A stretch of DNA of 64,000 nucleotides from Parietaria judaica (GCA_954871525.1 OX940872.1:14841180-14905179); one strand, 5' to 3'; shown: positions 33,501 through 45,615, counted from the first letter of the stretch. Notes: generated by a model not told the origin, from the letters alone. Numbers and translations: made by a program.

Positions 33501-34020
33501 GTTTGTGTGTCCCGAGATCTTCTCCGCGATCAGCCTGTTCAGCACAAGAAGAAGTTACGTAAGGCGCAGACTGATCCCAACGCTGCCCGAGCTGAGGCCA
33601 CCGAGGCGAGAGGGTTGATGCACCAGAATCGTAAGATGTAGTAGGACGCGGAGCGAAGTTGCGGGTTACGCGCTTCAGACTTGCTCCAGGCTTCCCGTTG
33701 GATTTCTTAGATTTAGCTACGCGTCTCCGTATTGGAGGGTGAGGCGAAGCGCTGCGCCGATGTTTCTAGCATCCAGCTGTTGAACTGCCAGCTACAAATA
33801 TCTTTGTTGGAGTCTCGTGTGGCAACGAAAGATGCAAATATTTCCAATCTTCGTTTGGCCACCACCCCTTCTCCCGAGCTCCCTCTTAGCGATGGTGCGT
33901 CCTTTGATGGTGCGTCCCGAGCTCCCTCTCCCGAGCTCTGCTCCCTACTGCTGATTATGTCCCCGATACCGACGAGCCCCTTCCTGATTATCCGGATCAA
34001 AATACAACGCCCCTTAAGAT
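30564..34020 (+). pseudogene. Antisense ORF of the Tat element, 'putative gypsy type transposon' (Transposase_28-like) protein
   Basis: Runs opposite to gag-pol between integrase and the 3' LTR. An N-terminal charged region (30564-31560) is followed at 31600-31960 by the diagnostic block: MIAIHVESLLYWMGF, then PFLRELVTLLGFHPFQLSPA and YRYAATCHAVW, matching the start of the PF04195 family. A Ser/Thr-Pro rich repeat region follows, then a coiled-coil-like tail at 33480-33860 (KKLRKAQTDPNAARAEATEA). Several frameshifts and stops break it. Antisense genes at this place are known in Tat elements such as Grande and Retand; the protein's role is unknown. Confidence 0.65.
32745..33140. repeat. Degenerate tandem repeats (CTCGACGAACC type) in the antisense ORF
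   Basis: Imperfect short units such as CCTCGACGAACC, CTTCCTCG and ATCGTGG recur throughout. This produces long overlapping ORFs on both strands that are by-products of the repeat. Confidence 0.6.
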
Positions 34021-34298
34021 ATCATGCAGTCTTATTTTGTTGTATTACTTAGATATGCTTGTATTTCTTCGTATTTCCGCTTAGTTCGTGTCCCGCTGTC
34101 TGTAGCGTGATTTTTTCGCGCCCTTGGTAGCGCCTATTTTGTGCCTACTTTTGTGAAATCCGGATCGAAATACAACGCCTTTTGATTTATTGTTATATGT
34201 CATGTGTTTTTTCTTTACGCATGTGTATATTGTATGACATTCTTATCTGTTTGATTATTTAGCCTTTCGGCATCCTGTATTATTCGCTTTCTGTCATT

Positions 34299-34512
34299 GT
34301 TGCGCCGGAGCGTCTTATTCTTTATTCATTGCGCCGAAGCGTCTTATTCTTTATTCATTGCCCCGAAGAATATTATTCTTCATTTATTGCGCCTGAGCGT
34401 CTTATCTATATATTTGATCGGATTTTTGCGCCTTAGCGTCTTATGTTTATATTTTGTCGGATTTTTGCGCCTTAGCGCTTGTAATTCCGAGTTTTGCGCC
34501 TGAGCGTCTAAT
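34299..34512. repeat. Short tandem repeat GCGCC(T/G)(G/T)AGCGTCTTAT
   Basis: About seven units spaced 30-45 bases with the core TGCGCCTGAGCGTCTTAT separated by AT-rich spacers. It lies in the non-coding gap between the antisense ORF and the integrase end. Confidence 0.7.
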
Positions 34513-34853
34513 GTGTATGTATACATATTATTTGCTCTTAATTTTTTATTCGTTATAAGTTAATATATCAAACCCCCAGTTTTGGCAGAATCTGTTGAAG
34601 ATTGTGAAAAAACTTAATCAAATTGCCCATAATTTTCATTTTTTTTGACAAATCATTGCCGACACTTGATTTTCAAAGTTTTCCTCAATGAAAATCAAGA
34701 ATTCGCATGAGTTAAAAAACACTTGCGTCCCAAGAAGGTAACTTAAACAATTAATTAGAGTATATGCACAAAAAGGCCTTGTCGAGGCTCGTTAATTCAT
34801 CAAAAGAGGCGTTACATTAATAGGAAGTCGGGGCTAATTTCGTGCCTTAGTTA

Positions 34854-35900
34854 TCAAAATGCGTTCGGGGTTACTACTGATAGTACTGCTTCAGGTGCTA
34901 GACGTTCCACGGGTGCGTGATTTCTTTCCCGTTCATTTCTTTGAGACGATACGTGCCATCGCGGATGACTTGGCGGATACGATACGGTCCCTCCCAAGTT
35001 GGGCCCAGGACGCCTGCTCCGATTACTTGGATGTTTGGTCCTACCTTCCTCAGGAACAAGCTTCCTTTGCTGAAGTGACGGGATTTTACTTTGGAATTGT
35101 AATGACACTATCCTCTTCTGAGCAACTAGGCGGGTGTACGCGTCGTTTCTCTTTTCTTCTATCAAATCGAATTCTTGACACAGGGCTTCGTCGTTCTTTT
35201 CTCTGTCAAAGTATTCTACCATGGGGATGGGACTACTATCTCTGGCAGTATGACTCTTCGACACTGTAAGTTAGGGCGAAAGGAGTTTCTTCGGTAGCAT
35301 TGCAGGTTGTGGTTCGATACGCTCACAAGACTGACGGGAGTTCCTCGGCCCATTTTCTTTTCTTCTCGTCCAATTTCTTCTTTAGAATTGTCTTGATATC
35401 TTTGTTTACTCACTCGCCTGTCCGTTTTCATGAGGGTAGATCGGGGATGAGAACGTGTTGCTGATTATGAGCTCATTGCAGAAGGCCCGGAGGTACACTT
35501 TGTCAGATTGCCTCGCGTTATCCTTGATTAGCAATTCATGTATTCCGTGGCGACATATTTTGTTTTTCTATATGAAGTTCGTGGTGTTGACTTGCGTGAT
35601 TTTTCCAATCAGCTCCCCCTCGACCCACTTTGTGAAGTAATCGACAGCGACGATTGCGTGTTTGATCCCTCCAAGTGCCTTAGGAAGTATCCCGATCAGG
35701 TCGATTCCCCGCTTTTCAAAAGTCCAGGGAACCATGACTGGGCATAACGAGACTGTGGGCTGTCGTGGGATTTCGGCGAAATGTTGACATTTGTCGCAAT
35801 CCCGGGCCATCTCGTGAGCATCCTTTTTTAGGGTGGGCCAAAAGTAGCCTTTATTGAGGACTTTTAGTGCGAGGGATCGACCGGCCAATGATTTCCACAT
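34854..35900 (-). pseudogene. Tat integrase, frameshifted
   Basis: The N-terminal piece (35568-35900) has the zinc-binding CDKCQ, then GIDLIGILPKA and IVAVDYFTKWVEGE with the first two catalytic Asp residues. The C-terminal piece (34854-35264) has DLIEEKRNDAYTRLVAQK. The segment between, which should hold the catalytic Glu, is broken by frameshifts. Confidence 0.85.
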
Positions 35901-36625
35901 ACGCCTTCATGGATCTCCCGCATGACACGGTTTGAATTGATGTCGGAGAGGCATTTAAGCAACGGTTGCGAGAATCCCCTTTTGTACAGGGTGCCCCCGT
36001 TCATAACGTATCGGGTAGCTCGGTACTTGTGTCGTTTAGCCTCCTTGCGGTCTGCGGGTATGGTTTCGTGCATCAAGTATTCTATCAATGTTGTCATCCA
36101 AGTTTCTTTGCCTTCGGCGGTGATAGATAAGACTTGAGTATTCTCAATTGATGGCCAATCGAGTGCTTCCACATGGACTTTTCCTAGTTCTTCATCGTCA
36201 ACCCCCGAGGCCACACGTGCCAGTGCGTCGGCCTTGGTGTTCTCGTCCCACAGGATTTGCGCCACCTCGTACCATGAGAGAAATTCCAACCAGCGATGGG
36301 TTTCGGCGAGATATGACACCATGTTATCTTCTTTTGCCTGGTATTCTCCGACGACCTGTTTGGCGATAAGTTGCGAGTCACAATATATCTTCATATTCTC
36401 CGCTTCAAGTTTCTGGGTGATCTCGAGCCCAGTGAGCAAGGCTTCGTATTCGGCTTCGTTATTTGTTGCCCAAAACCCAAAACTTACAGCGTACCGGAGT
36501 TTTCCCCCTTCCAGATTGGTTAACACTATGCCTGCCCCCGAATCGTCGATGTTAGAGGCGCCATCGACGTGCATGCTCCCTATTAGTCCCGTGGGATCCT
36601 CCTTCCTCTTTAGCGGTGGGGACAT
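35864..36625 (-). pseudogene. Second (archaeal-type) RNase H domain and integrase zinc-binding start of the Tat element
   Basis: A single open frame of 253 codons contains SMHVDGASNIDDSGAG, FWATNNEAEYEALLTGL, IYCDSQLIAKQVVGE and NTKADALARVA. These hold the four acidic catalytic positions (D, E, D, D), all present. An extra RNase H after the normal one is a hallmark of the Tat lineage. The C-terminal ~90 residues lead into the integrase HHCC region. This is the best preserved part of the element. Confidence 0.85.
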
Positions 36626-36670
36626 TTTCTCGGGCTCCTAACTCGTTAATGTCTCTGTGTCGTAAGTTAA

Positions 36671-37650
36671 TTAGGCGATGAAATTAGCCACAGTCTGTCC
36701 TTTGATCGCCACTCGGGGCTGGTATTCTATGCCATAGTCTCCCAGCTCTTTTGACCAGATGGTCATTCGAGACGAAGTCCCTTTGAGGAGGGCCATCCTA
36801 ATAGATCGGCAGTTGCTTCCTTTCTTCTTCTTGGACGAGGACTGTGTACGCCCTTGTCGATACTGAGAGGTAGAGGTACAATGTTTCTTCGTTCCTTGAT
36901 TTCGAGAGTAATGGCGGGAATCCGAGGTATTTTTTGAGCTCTTGCAAGGCCGCTTCACACTCTTCGCTCCAAGTGGAATCCTTCACGCCTTCGAGGGCCT
37001 TAAAGAAGGGTTGACATCGATATGTTTTCTTTTGACACGAAACGTCCTAATGCGTTGATTCTTCGGTTAAGGCTTTGTACTTCTTTGATTTTTTTGGGGC
37101 TTTTCATCTCGAGTAGCGCACGAATATTTTCAGGGTTGGCTTCAATTTCGCGTTGGTTCACTATAAACCTCAAAAAAATTTCCAACTTAACCTCGAATGT
37201 ACATTTGGCAGGATTTAACTTCATTTGGTATCGTCGCAATAGTGTGAACGCCTCTCGAAGGTCTTGGACGTGGTCGGTCACTTGGAGAGTTTTGACGAGC
37301 ATATCATCGACGCACACCTCCATGTTCTTTCCTATAAGCTTTGCAAACATTCGTTCACCAGGCGTTTGTACGTGGCCCCCATGTTCTTGAGCCCGAACGA
37401 CATAACCTTGTAGCAGTAGAGGCCGTGGTCGGTGGTGAACGTTTTGTGTATCTGGTCAGCCTCGTGCATTCGAATTTGATTGTTCCCCAAATATGCTTCC
37501 ATCATGCTCATGATCTGGTGTCCGACAGTCGCGTCGACGAGCTGATCGATTCTTGGGTAGCGAGAAACAGTCTTTCGGGCACGCTGCATTAAGGTCGGAG
37601 TAGTCTATGAAGATTCGCCACTTTCGGTTGGGTTTATTGACCATTACCAC
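36671..37650 (-). pseudogene. Tat reverse transcriptase and first RNase H, frameshifted
   Basis: Blocks in order: KPNRKWRIFIDYSDLNAACP (37650-37580), MMEAYLGNNQIRMHEADQ, KVMSFGLKNMGATYKRLV, VCVDDMLVKT and FIVNQREIEANP, then RNase H remnants to 36671. Two catalytic positions are altered: MDA to MEA, and YVDD to CVDD. Frame breaks occur near 37580, 37340 and 36990. Confidence 0.85.
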
Positions 37651-37941
37651 GTTGGATACCCATTCGGGATATGTAACTTCCTTAATGAAATCAGTAGTTA
37701 TGAGATTGTTGACTTCTTCATTGATTGCTTGATATTGTTTGGGGTTAAAAGCGCGTCATCGTTGTATCTTTGGGACTTTTCCCTTCTCGATGTTTGTCAG
37801 TGAACGGGCGATATCGGGATTTATGCTTGGCATATCTACGTGTGACCAAGCAAAGACGTCTTTGAATTCTCACAGGAAGGTGATCAACTTGGTTTCGATC
37901 ATGGTCGGTAGCTGAGCGCGGATCATGACTGGTCTTTCTAG

Positions 37942-38500
37942 TTATCTTTTGTCGACGACGATCGGGGTCACGTCTAATGATGGTTCCATGGTGGGTTTAT
38001 GCCGCTCGCCCCTCGGGTTGAGTTTCGTGAACACTTGAGTTTCGTCGGAACCGGCGCAACATTTTTCGTCTAACTGGAAAACTGTGTTGACCGTTAGGTT
38101 GATCGGGACCTTTTTCATGCCCTGAGCGTAACACGCCCTTGATTTGTTATTATTTCCGCGCATCACACCAATCGCGATAGTGGTGGGGAACTTCACCAAC
38201 AAGTGGAAGGTAGATGTGATGGCCTGCAGGTTATTAAGGGTCGGTCATCTTAAGATGATGTTATACGCATATGGTTGGTCTACTACCAAGTAGGTAATAA
38301 TCTTCATAATCTGAGGGCCTTCTTGCGATCCAAAAGTCGTCGATAGTTCGATGGTGCCTTCGGTCACTACCGGCTTCCCATTGAAACTGTAAAGGGGTGT
38401 CCGGTGTGGAAAAGACCTTTCCCAGGTTCATACGGTCTAAGGCCATCTTGAATATAATGTCTGCTGAGCTTCCTTTGTCAATTAAGACTCGTCGTATTAT
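37942..38500 (-). pseudogene. Tat aspartic protease region
   Basis: Near 38440-38500 the minus strand reads VLIDKGSSADIIFKMALDRM, the retropepsin block (normally D-x-GSSADIL). It continues through broken frames to about 37942. Identified from this motif and from its place between gag and RT. Confidence 0.7.
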
Positions 38501-38596
38501 GTTGTTGGCAATTTGAGTTTAGACCACGATAGCGTCATTATGAGGGTGCGATACGGCTCGAGCCTCATTTTCTGTGAAGGATATGGTCTCGACGTA

Positions 38597-40624
38597 TTAT
38601 GAAATGATCGACGGTGGGATCAAGACGCTAGTCATATTGACTTGGTGCACCTCCCTGTCTCCTTCTAATTCCCTCGCGTAGTTCTTCCGCTTTTTACCAT
38701 AGTCACCTGTTTCGGGACCCCCGAGAACGGTCGAGACCACATTAGGTTGGGAGGCTTTGTACTTTTCGCGGTCGTCATTCCTGTTGGTCGTGTCACTTTC
38801 TCCGCCCTGCGATTTCTCGATGACTTGTGGTTGTTGGCTGGTGGATGGCCCTTTGTCTGTTATCATCTTGCGGACGAACTCCTTCAATTTTCCATCCTGG
38901 ATCAGTTCCTTGATTTGTCTCTTTAGGTTCCAAGACTGGGCTGTCGTATGCCTGTGGTCCAGGTGGAACTCACAATATTTGTTTTTATCTCGCTTAGTGG
39001 TTTTTGAAATCGGCCGGGGTAGGGTGAATTTGTCCCCATGAAGGCTGAGGATTAGTGCTGGTGACGCTGTTAGAGGCGTAAAGTTTGCATTCTTTTGAAA
39101 ATTCTCCAAGGGTCCGGTTTGTCGGTATCGAGTGATTGATTCGTAGCCTTGTTGTGATCGCTGATTCTTTTTTCGTGAATCGTCCTAATTGCGATCGTCG
39201 TCATCTCGGTGTCGACCTCCTTGCTCTGATCCTTTCCTGCTCTCAAAGTATTCCTCGATGGAGATGTGTTGTGCAGCTCGCGCCATTAGATCGCCCATAG
39301 TGGTCGGCTTTTTACCGACGAGGGACACCAAGAATTTTCTCATCCGGAGGCTGTCAATGAGAGCTACGATGGCATCATTGTCGGTGTAGTCGGTGACTTT
39401 GTTGGCCTCTTCAGTGAACCTGCTAAGATATTTCTAGAGAGACTCGTCGTTCCTTTGCTTAAGCGACCATAAGTATGATTTTTCCCTTCTTTGCATTAAC
39501 GAGCTTGCGAACCGAGATATAAAGCATTCTTTCAATTCTTCGAATGATCCTATGGTTCCTTTCGTGAGTCGTAGGTACCATTCAAATGCCGGACCTGTGA
39601 GGGTGAGGCAGAACGTTCGACACATTGTTGCGGTTGTGCATTTCCTCATGTGCATCGTAGTTTGGTATTGCACTAAGTGGTATGTGGGATCGCTGATTTC
39701 ATCATACTTAAGGTTTGGGAGGAAACGGATGTCGCCCACTATCTCTTCTGCGAGAAGGTGGGTGGCGAGGGGGGAGATGGTCCCTTCGACGATGCTCTTG
39801 ATAGCTGGACTTGTGTTCTGAGCTTTCTTGAGCTCCCGTATCTAATTTTGAAACCCTTGGACGATAGTTATTAGTTCCGCGTTGATCGATGGTGTGACTG
39901 TCGGAGATAGTGCCGCAGGGCGACCTCTGTCGCCATCGTCCGTTGAACGGGTGTATTCCCATGGCTATAGGGCATCTCTTACATCTGAGTGTCGTCATTG
40001 ATTGCCGCTGCGTCTTCATGTGAGTTTTGGCGGCGAGGAATCTCTCACCGACGGTTAAGGTGTTTCCGCAAGTATTCACTTCGTCCTGGTTGGTTGAGGC
40101 GGTGTCGAAGGTCCCTCTTGTGCTCTGCTCGAGTTCCAGCATTCGTGCGTTGTGCTCGGTTGAACCAGCGTGCTTCCCCGCTGTCCGCTACCTGTTCTTC
40201 TCTTCCGAGGCGGGCGAAATCCGATCTGCGTGAAGCCTGGGAACGTGTTGGTCTCTGTGGTCGAATAACTTCCTGGGCGGGGTGTTCCTGTACGTCTAAA
40301 TTCTTCCCGTTGTTTTGGCTCAGGATCCTTCCTTTCCGCCCCTACGTGGATTTCCTCCTCGCCAAGCACTTCTTCCAAGGTGGTTTTGAATCCTAGACGT
40401 CTCGTAACCAGACCTGTGAGTCAACTTATGTTGTGCTCGATTTGTGACATCCGCGTATCTCGCTCATTGCCTGTCGGACTTGAGTGGACACCCACTTCTA
40501 TCCCATTCTGGGCTCGACTTAGATGGGCGTGAACCTGTGCTCTGGTGTTTGGTGTAATTCTTCCTGCGGGGCAAGTAGTGGTGTCATCGCAGAGGTTGAC
40601 CGACATCTTTGCTTTGGAGAGCAA
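38597..40624 (-). pseudogene. Tat gag, frameshifted
   Basis: Begins soon after the PBS. Core gag block at 39434-39739: PTYHLVQYQTTMHM and GPAFEWYLRLTKGTIGSFEE, then FISRFASSLMQRR. C-terminal block at 38597-39109 with KYCEFHLDHRHTTAQSW and LKRQIKELIQDGKLKEFV, typical of Tat elements. At least three frame breaks. Confidence 0.85.
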
Positions 40625-40675
40625 GGTTATGTGAGTTTTGCTGGCCGGATTCCGAGGTCTTGACTTCTTGGAGCC

Positions 40676-40693
40676 CCTCCCTCTTGCGCCAAA
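40676..40693 (-). other. Primer binding site of the Tat element
   Basis: Minus strand reads TTTGGCGCAAGAGGGAGG directly after the 5' LTR, the TTGGCGC-type site of Tat elements. Confidence 0.75.
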
Positions 40694-41471
40694 TGTTAAT
40701 GCCTGAAATTAGATTAACTAAAATCCGGCCCACTAGCCTATTATAGGCCGCCAATGGTTCCTGAGATGCTCGCTTCGTTTCATGAACCTGAAAAAGGAAA
40801 TTAAAGACGAGATTTTGATGTGCTAAGTGCTTGCTTCTTCGTCTTTAACGGTTCGGAAAGCTGTATATGGGAACCTTGCCTGGATCCCAGAACGTGAAAA
40901 AAGAGAAGGAAACGTGAGCTTTAAAGGAGGGCGTAGACGGGACTTACTTCCATCGCTCACTCCGACGCTCAACATTATTCTGGATTATTAGGTATTGGGG
41001 AGTAAAAATATGAAAAGAAGTTTTTTCCGCTTGGGAATCGCTTACCAATTGTGGTGGGGGTATCCTCGTATTTATAGAGGATGGAATGATCGATTTTGTG
41101 CCTTTGGGGCGCGCGGCGCACCCCGAAGGCACATTTTCACTTCGGGGCGCGTGGTGCGCCCCGAAGGTACGTTTTTTCCTTCGGGGCGCGCGTCGCGCCC
41201 TGAAGGCACATTTTCTCCTTCAAAGCGCGGGTCGCGCCCTGAGGGCACGTTTTTACCTTCGCGCATCGCGGCTTGAAGGCACGTTTTTCACTTCGAGCTG
41301 CTGGTCTTTCCGTTTTGACTCCTCGGGTCGGGCCATTTTCTTTAGTTGACTTTCCCGGGTCGGGTCATTTACCTTGTTGACTTTCTTGTTAGGCTGGTCT
41401 TTTTTGGGCCTATGGAAAAATTCATGGGGTTGGGCCGTAACGTTTTATTCGTTGGAAAAACACGCATAACA
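40694..41471 (-). repeat. 5' LTR of the Tat element
   Basis: Partner of 29479-30260, 778 bp, flanked outside by GTTAC. Carries about six CGCG-hairpin units at 41095-41295. Confidence 0.9.
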
Positions 41472-41476
41472 GTTAC

Positions 41477-41689
41477 TATATGGGTTACTATATAAGTTGT
41501 CCGAGCTACACTCTTAAGGCAACCCATCCATTTTAACTTAGCTGCAATTTTCTATAGGTTATCAGGTATACACAGTTCGATGTTCTATCACAGCGATTAA
41601 AATCCTCGGGAGCGGTGTCGATGACATTCATTGGAATTGGTTGAAGGCCATAGCATGAAAGTCAACCTTTGCAAGTAGAGCTTGAAGCA
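41477..41689. other. Flank downstream of the Tat element, unassigned
   Basis: Continues the sequence interrupted at 29478. No gene or repeat recognised. Confidence 0.4.
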
Positions 41690-42380
41690 CTCGATTCTCT
41701 CTAGAGAGAGAGGTCGAATTCTTTCTCTAGGGAAAGTGTGAACATTGTGTAGAATGAGCCTCTTATTTATAGGCTCAATCTGTAACCGAATTACAGAAAT
41801 TCCATCCCATGATTTTCGAATTCTATATAATTGAATATAATTAATCTTCAAACCAATGGCCCAGATTAAATCTTTGATCATCCAATGGTTCAAATTAAAT
41901 AAGCAATACTTTGTAAAACCAATAAACCAATCTTATCCTTATATAGCCCGATTCTATACATATATAATTTCGAAAATCAATGCCTAGATCCAACGGTTGA
42001 GATTAAATCTTAAACCGATCTAATGGGCCATATTGATTGAAGATAAAATCAAATATCCAAACTTGATTACCAAACAATATGATTCGATCTCTATCATCAT
42101 GAAATTAGAAAATATATGTCTAATAAATGTATATATATATATATATTAATTTTCAATCCGGTGGTTAAGATTAAATTCTAAATTGATCAAACAAATACAA
42201 TTAATTAGGTTAATTCAAAATCCCTTGTTTTGGCCACCAAGTTATAACTTCAAATTAGAGTTAGGTTAATAGTCTATTATCTTAATCCAACTATTGATAT
42301 TTAATATTAACCTATCTAATGAATTAAATTCATTTTATAATTTTTCTTAAATACCAAAACATAGGTACTTATGCCGCAAT
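41690..42380 (-). repeat. Truncated LTR fragment, family B
   Basis: Matches the reverse complement of about 13000-13720, including the TATA block (ATTTATAGGCTC at 41763-41775) and the TTATGCCGCAA block at 42371. Both LTR ends are missing. Confidence 0.75.
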
Positions 42381-43288
42381 TTTTAGATGACCAAGTCAAG
42401 TCAAAATCAAGTGTATTGATTCTACTCCTTATAAAGAAAATTATACTACCATAACAGGACCTTAAGGCACGTTTTGCGCCCTTTCATGTAGTTACGCATC
42501 ACCGCGGTGCGTACAGCGCGGCATCGCAGCACGTACCACGAACCACGCGCCGCCGTGGTGTGGAAGAACTAAAATGCCAGTATTTTATCGCACCTACGCC
42601 TCTGGCCCCTCCTATAAACAGGTTCTGGATTCATTCAAACAATAACTCCGATTCAAACGCTATATATAGCGATAAACAATATTTTCTCTCTTCTATATAA
42701 ATTCTGGAAAGAATACGCGACTAAGGTCGGAATGGAGGTTCTAATTCTAAGCGGTCGCCAACCTTTTTCCCGACTCCTACGACTTTGCGGTAATGGGTCA
42801 GAGGATCCGGTCCTGGGCTGACGATTAGCGGAGGGTCCGATCAGGATCTGATCATCGACCTTCCCTACGGAGGTTTTGGTCCTCTGCGGTCACCGACGTA
42901 TAACCCGAGTCCTAAGACTTTGCGGTAACGAGTCGGAGGACCCGGTACAAGTCCGACGATAAGTTAAGAGTTCAATCTACCAGAGGAGCTCGCTAGATGA
43001 ATTCCGGCTCACCGGAGAAATCGCTGACTCCGTCAAAGAATGTCCGAGCCTTATCCGATTCTCATCTCCGTCGTTGGCCCCCCATGTCACTATAGGAATT
43101 TTTGACTCCCCAAAGAGAAGGCACCAGATGAATCCACGACTTTTGCACCATCAACTAAAGGCTTGTCAAGGCAACTCAAAGAACGGCTTCATATATGTTT
43201 GCTTTGAACTACGAGATGACATGATCTCACTTGGCTGCAAGTGGGTATATAGGCAGCCTCACTACACTCAACGACACGCGGCATCAAC
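42381..43288. other. Unassigned repeat-derived region with a ~130-bp imperfect repeat
   Basis: Contains a plus-strand TATA-like CTCCTATAAACAGG at about 42608-42621 and two related units near 42733 and 42865. Each unit holds GCGGTC.CC, GACTTTGCGGTAA and GGTC.GAGGA.CCGG. A third unit is at 45511-45615, beyond the family-A LTR. It looks like another LTR or leader, but I cannot name it. Confidence 0.45.
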
Positions 43289-45385
43289 TGCTCCAGACAT
43301 GATTTGTGAGTCGCGCAATTTTGTGGATCTTGATCTCAAAGATCACTGCTCAAAACTAATTAAATTGAGTTACAGAATAGTACACGGTTTCGACCTTTAA
43401 AATTTTTTGAGTTACAGTTCATACCAGTAACCCTGTCAAACCGTCTTATATGATTAAGTCGAATTAATTAACCAGAATCAATTATGAATAAGTAATTTCA
43501 ATTTTATTTACGATACTGAGAGTGTAAATAAATAATTCTTAATCAATAAACCAATAAAAAATTCGTGTACCTTATGATCTTGAAGTTTCTTGATCTGAAT
43601 CTTGATTCTTGAATTCTTCTGACTTCAAACTCTTGGGATTTGCGATTTGGTGTGAGGAAGAAAATCCAGAAGCCTTCCAATGTATTCTCGGGGATAACGT
43701 CGCTGGGATGTGTGGGCTCCCAATGGATAAAATAACCTCCAATCAAAAATCACTTAGGGAAAAACCCTGAGAGAAAGTCGCCTAAAACCAAGAGAAAGAG
43801 AAATCGAAATTTCCTTATGAAGGAGTGTGTTTAATTTAGGTTTCTGGCTTACTTTTATAGGAAAAACCATAACCAACTTAGAGAAAATCTCTAACCAATT
43901 TGGAGATATTCACTCTAAGATTTGATTTAAATAAATATAAATCAAATAAAGAATAAATCCAAATAAATCTTTTCAGAAAAAAAAAACCCTAAAAAATTTG
44001 ATAAGATTCAAACATTTTATTTTTCAAGATTTAATTATCAAAATCGAAAATCTATTCATATATATTTTGATTTAAATTTCGTTTGATTCTTTAAATATTC
44101 ATGGCATAAATACCAATATTTAATATCTCTATTTTCAATTTAAATAACAATGTTCAGGAAAAAATTGTTATTATCATAAATCGTAAATCATAAGTCTGAT
44201 TGACACGATTTAAAAAGATATCTCTATCAGAATTTGATTTCCCACATTCCTAGGAATGTTTTAGGATCAAATTCATACGAATTCATGGTTTTACTGGAAT
44301 TACCAAACATTGATACTTATGCCATATTTTGAGGTAATCAGTAATTTGTAACTATGCCATTACAAATTAAACTTGATATTGATTTTATCATATTAAAATG
44401 ACACATTTGAATATCTGTTTGCGGTGTACACACCCAAGCTACGGTAAAAGTGTAGAGCTTTCACAAACTTCGGATACATTCCACTATAGCTCGAAGCTGA
44501 AATCTTAAGTGTGTATGATATTATATCTTCTTGACCACAGGTGTCCATCGATACAATCATATATCTGGTATAATCGGTTTCTTGTTATTATGACACTCAT
44601 CCAGAGGGTACAAAAGTTTTCGTACTGCTCTTGATGACACTATCTTAATCTTATGATTCATTCAAACCACTCACTCATTTAGATGATTAATCCAATGAGC
44701 TGATCATGAGTGCTTATTTGTTTTTCTAGAAACATAAATAAGAATATCATAAAGATGTTATCCATATATGCCATTATGCAACTTATCCCGGTGAATACGT
44801 GTAATCCCAAAATAATAGTTATGAGAGTATTGTAAGTACTCCGGAACCATTATATTAAAGACTATACAAACGACACGACATAAGATCATAATGCTAAGGA
44901 TTTCAACCTAATCCTTATCTGATCATCTAGTGACTTTATCGTACTATCATCAGTGTCGGTCTGAATCTGATTATTTCTGATTCAAGTCGTGTCCGTCCAA
45001 TACGAAGACACTTCATACTTGATAAACTTGAACAGTGCACGGACCGCACTATGATCCGGTAATAGATCACCACATTAAGTGATTAAGTTTATCAATGATC
45101 TTTCATGCCTTGAAAATTCCCATTTTCAATCTAGATCATGGACGGTTTAAGTTCTTTAATCGTGATAGTCAAACCTCTTCACAATAGATTACTTTGTTAT
45201 GACTGATACACGATAGCAATAGAAAAGAAATATGGATAAACATTCGTTTAGTATTTGCTACATATTATCTAAAGATAACTATATAGGATAACTTTAAAAA
45301 AATTTGTTCGTTCTTAGGTTCAATTATAATCTTATACAAGTGAGATTATCATCTGAATAGAGGACATAATATAATATGTCCAACA
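43289..45385 (-). repeat. LTR of family A (solo or fragment)
   Basis: The high end is clear: minus strand starts TGTTGGACATATT at 45385. The body matches 1-1398 and 8661-10828, including the block TACGGTAAAAGTGTAGAGCT near 44441 and AACCCTGTCAAACCG near 43429. The low end is set near 43289 (TGCTCCAGA) by alignment. No matching TSD (TCAAC against CGATC) and no PBS or PPT beside it, so it may be rearranged. Confidence 0.7.
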
Positions 45386-45615
45386 CGATCGTCAAACTTC
45401 CCTACGAAGGCACCCTCGACTCTCCCAGTCATCGACTGCTCTAGCAATGATCGTGAATCTTCCCTACGAAGGCACCCTCGGCTCTCCCATTCATCGACTG
45501 CTCCAACAATGATCGTGAACCTTCCCTACGAAGGTTCTGGCTCTCTGCGGTCGCCGACCTTTATCCTAAGTGTTAGGACTTTGCGGTAACGAGTCGGAGG
45601 ACCCGGTTCTGGGCC
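45386..45615. repeat. 62-bp tandem repeat plus a unit shared with 42735-42965
   Basis: GATCGT(C/G)AA.CTTCCCTACG recurs at 45387, 45449 and 45511, giving a 62-bp period over about 2.5 copies. The last unit merges into the CTTTGCGGTAACGAGTCGG block also found at 42770 and 42920. Confidence 0.75.

Larger units (their letters stand above)
29479..41471 (-). mobile_element. Complete but decayed Tat-lineage Ty3/Gypsy retrotransposon, TSD GTTAC
   Basis: LTRs at 29479-30260 and 40694-41471 both run TGTTAATG...CATAACA, with GTTAC duplicated outside (29474-29478, 41472-41476). PBS and PPT adjoin the LTRs. Minus-strand order is gag, protease, RT, RNase H, a second RNase H, integrase, followed by an antisense gene: the order described for plant Tat elements. 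All coding parts contain frameshifts, and the LTRs differ by many substitutions and indels, so the insertion is old. Length 11,993 bp. Confidence 0.92.

Noticed and set aside
43074..43400. 108-codon plus-strand ORF
   Set aside because: Spans the LTR boundary of a family-A copy, has no domain and starts in unassigned repeat.
45387..45545. Possible CRISPR-like direct repeats (62-bp period)
   Set aside because: The repeats are contiguous with no unique spacers, and the genome is a plant.
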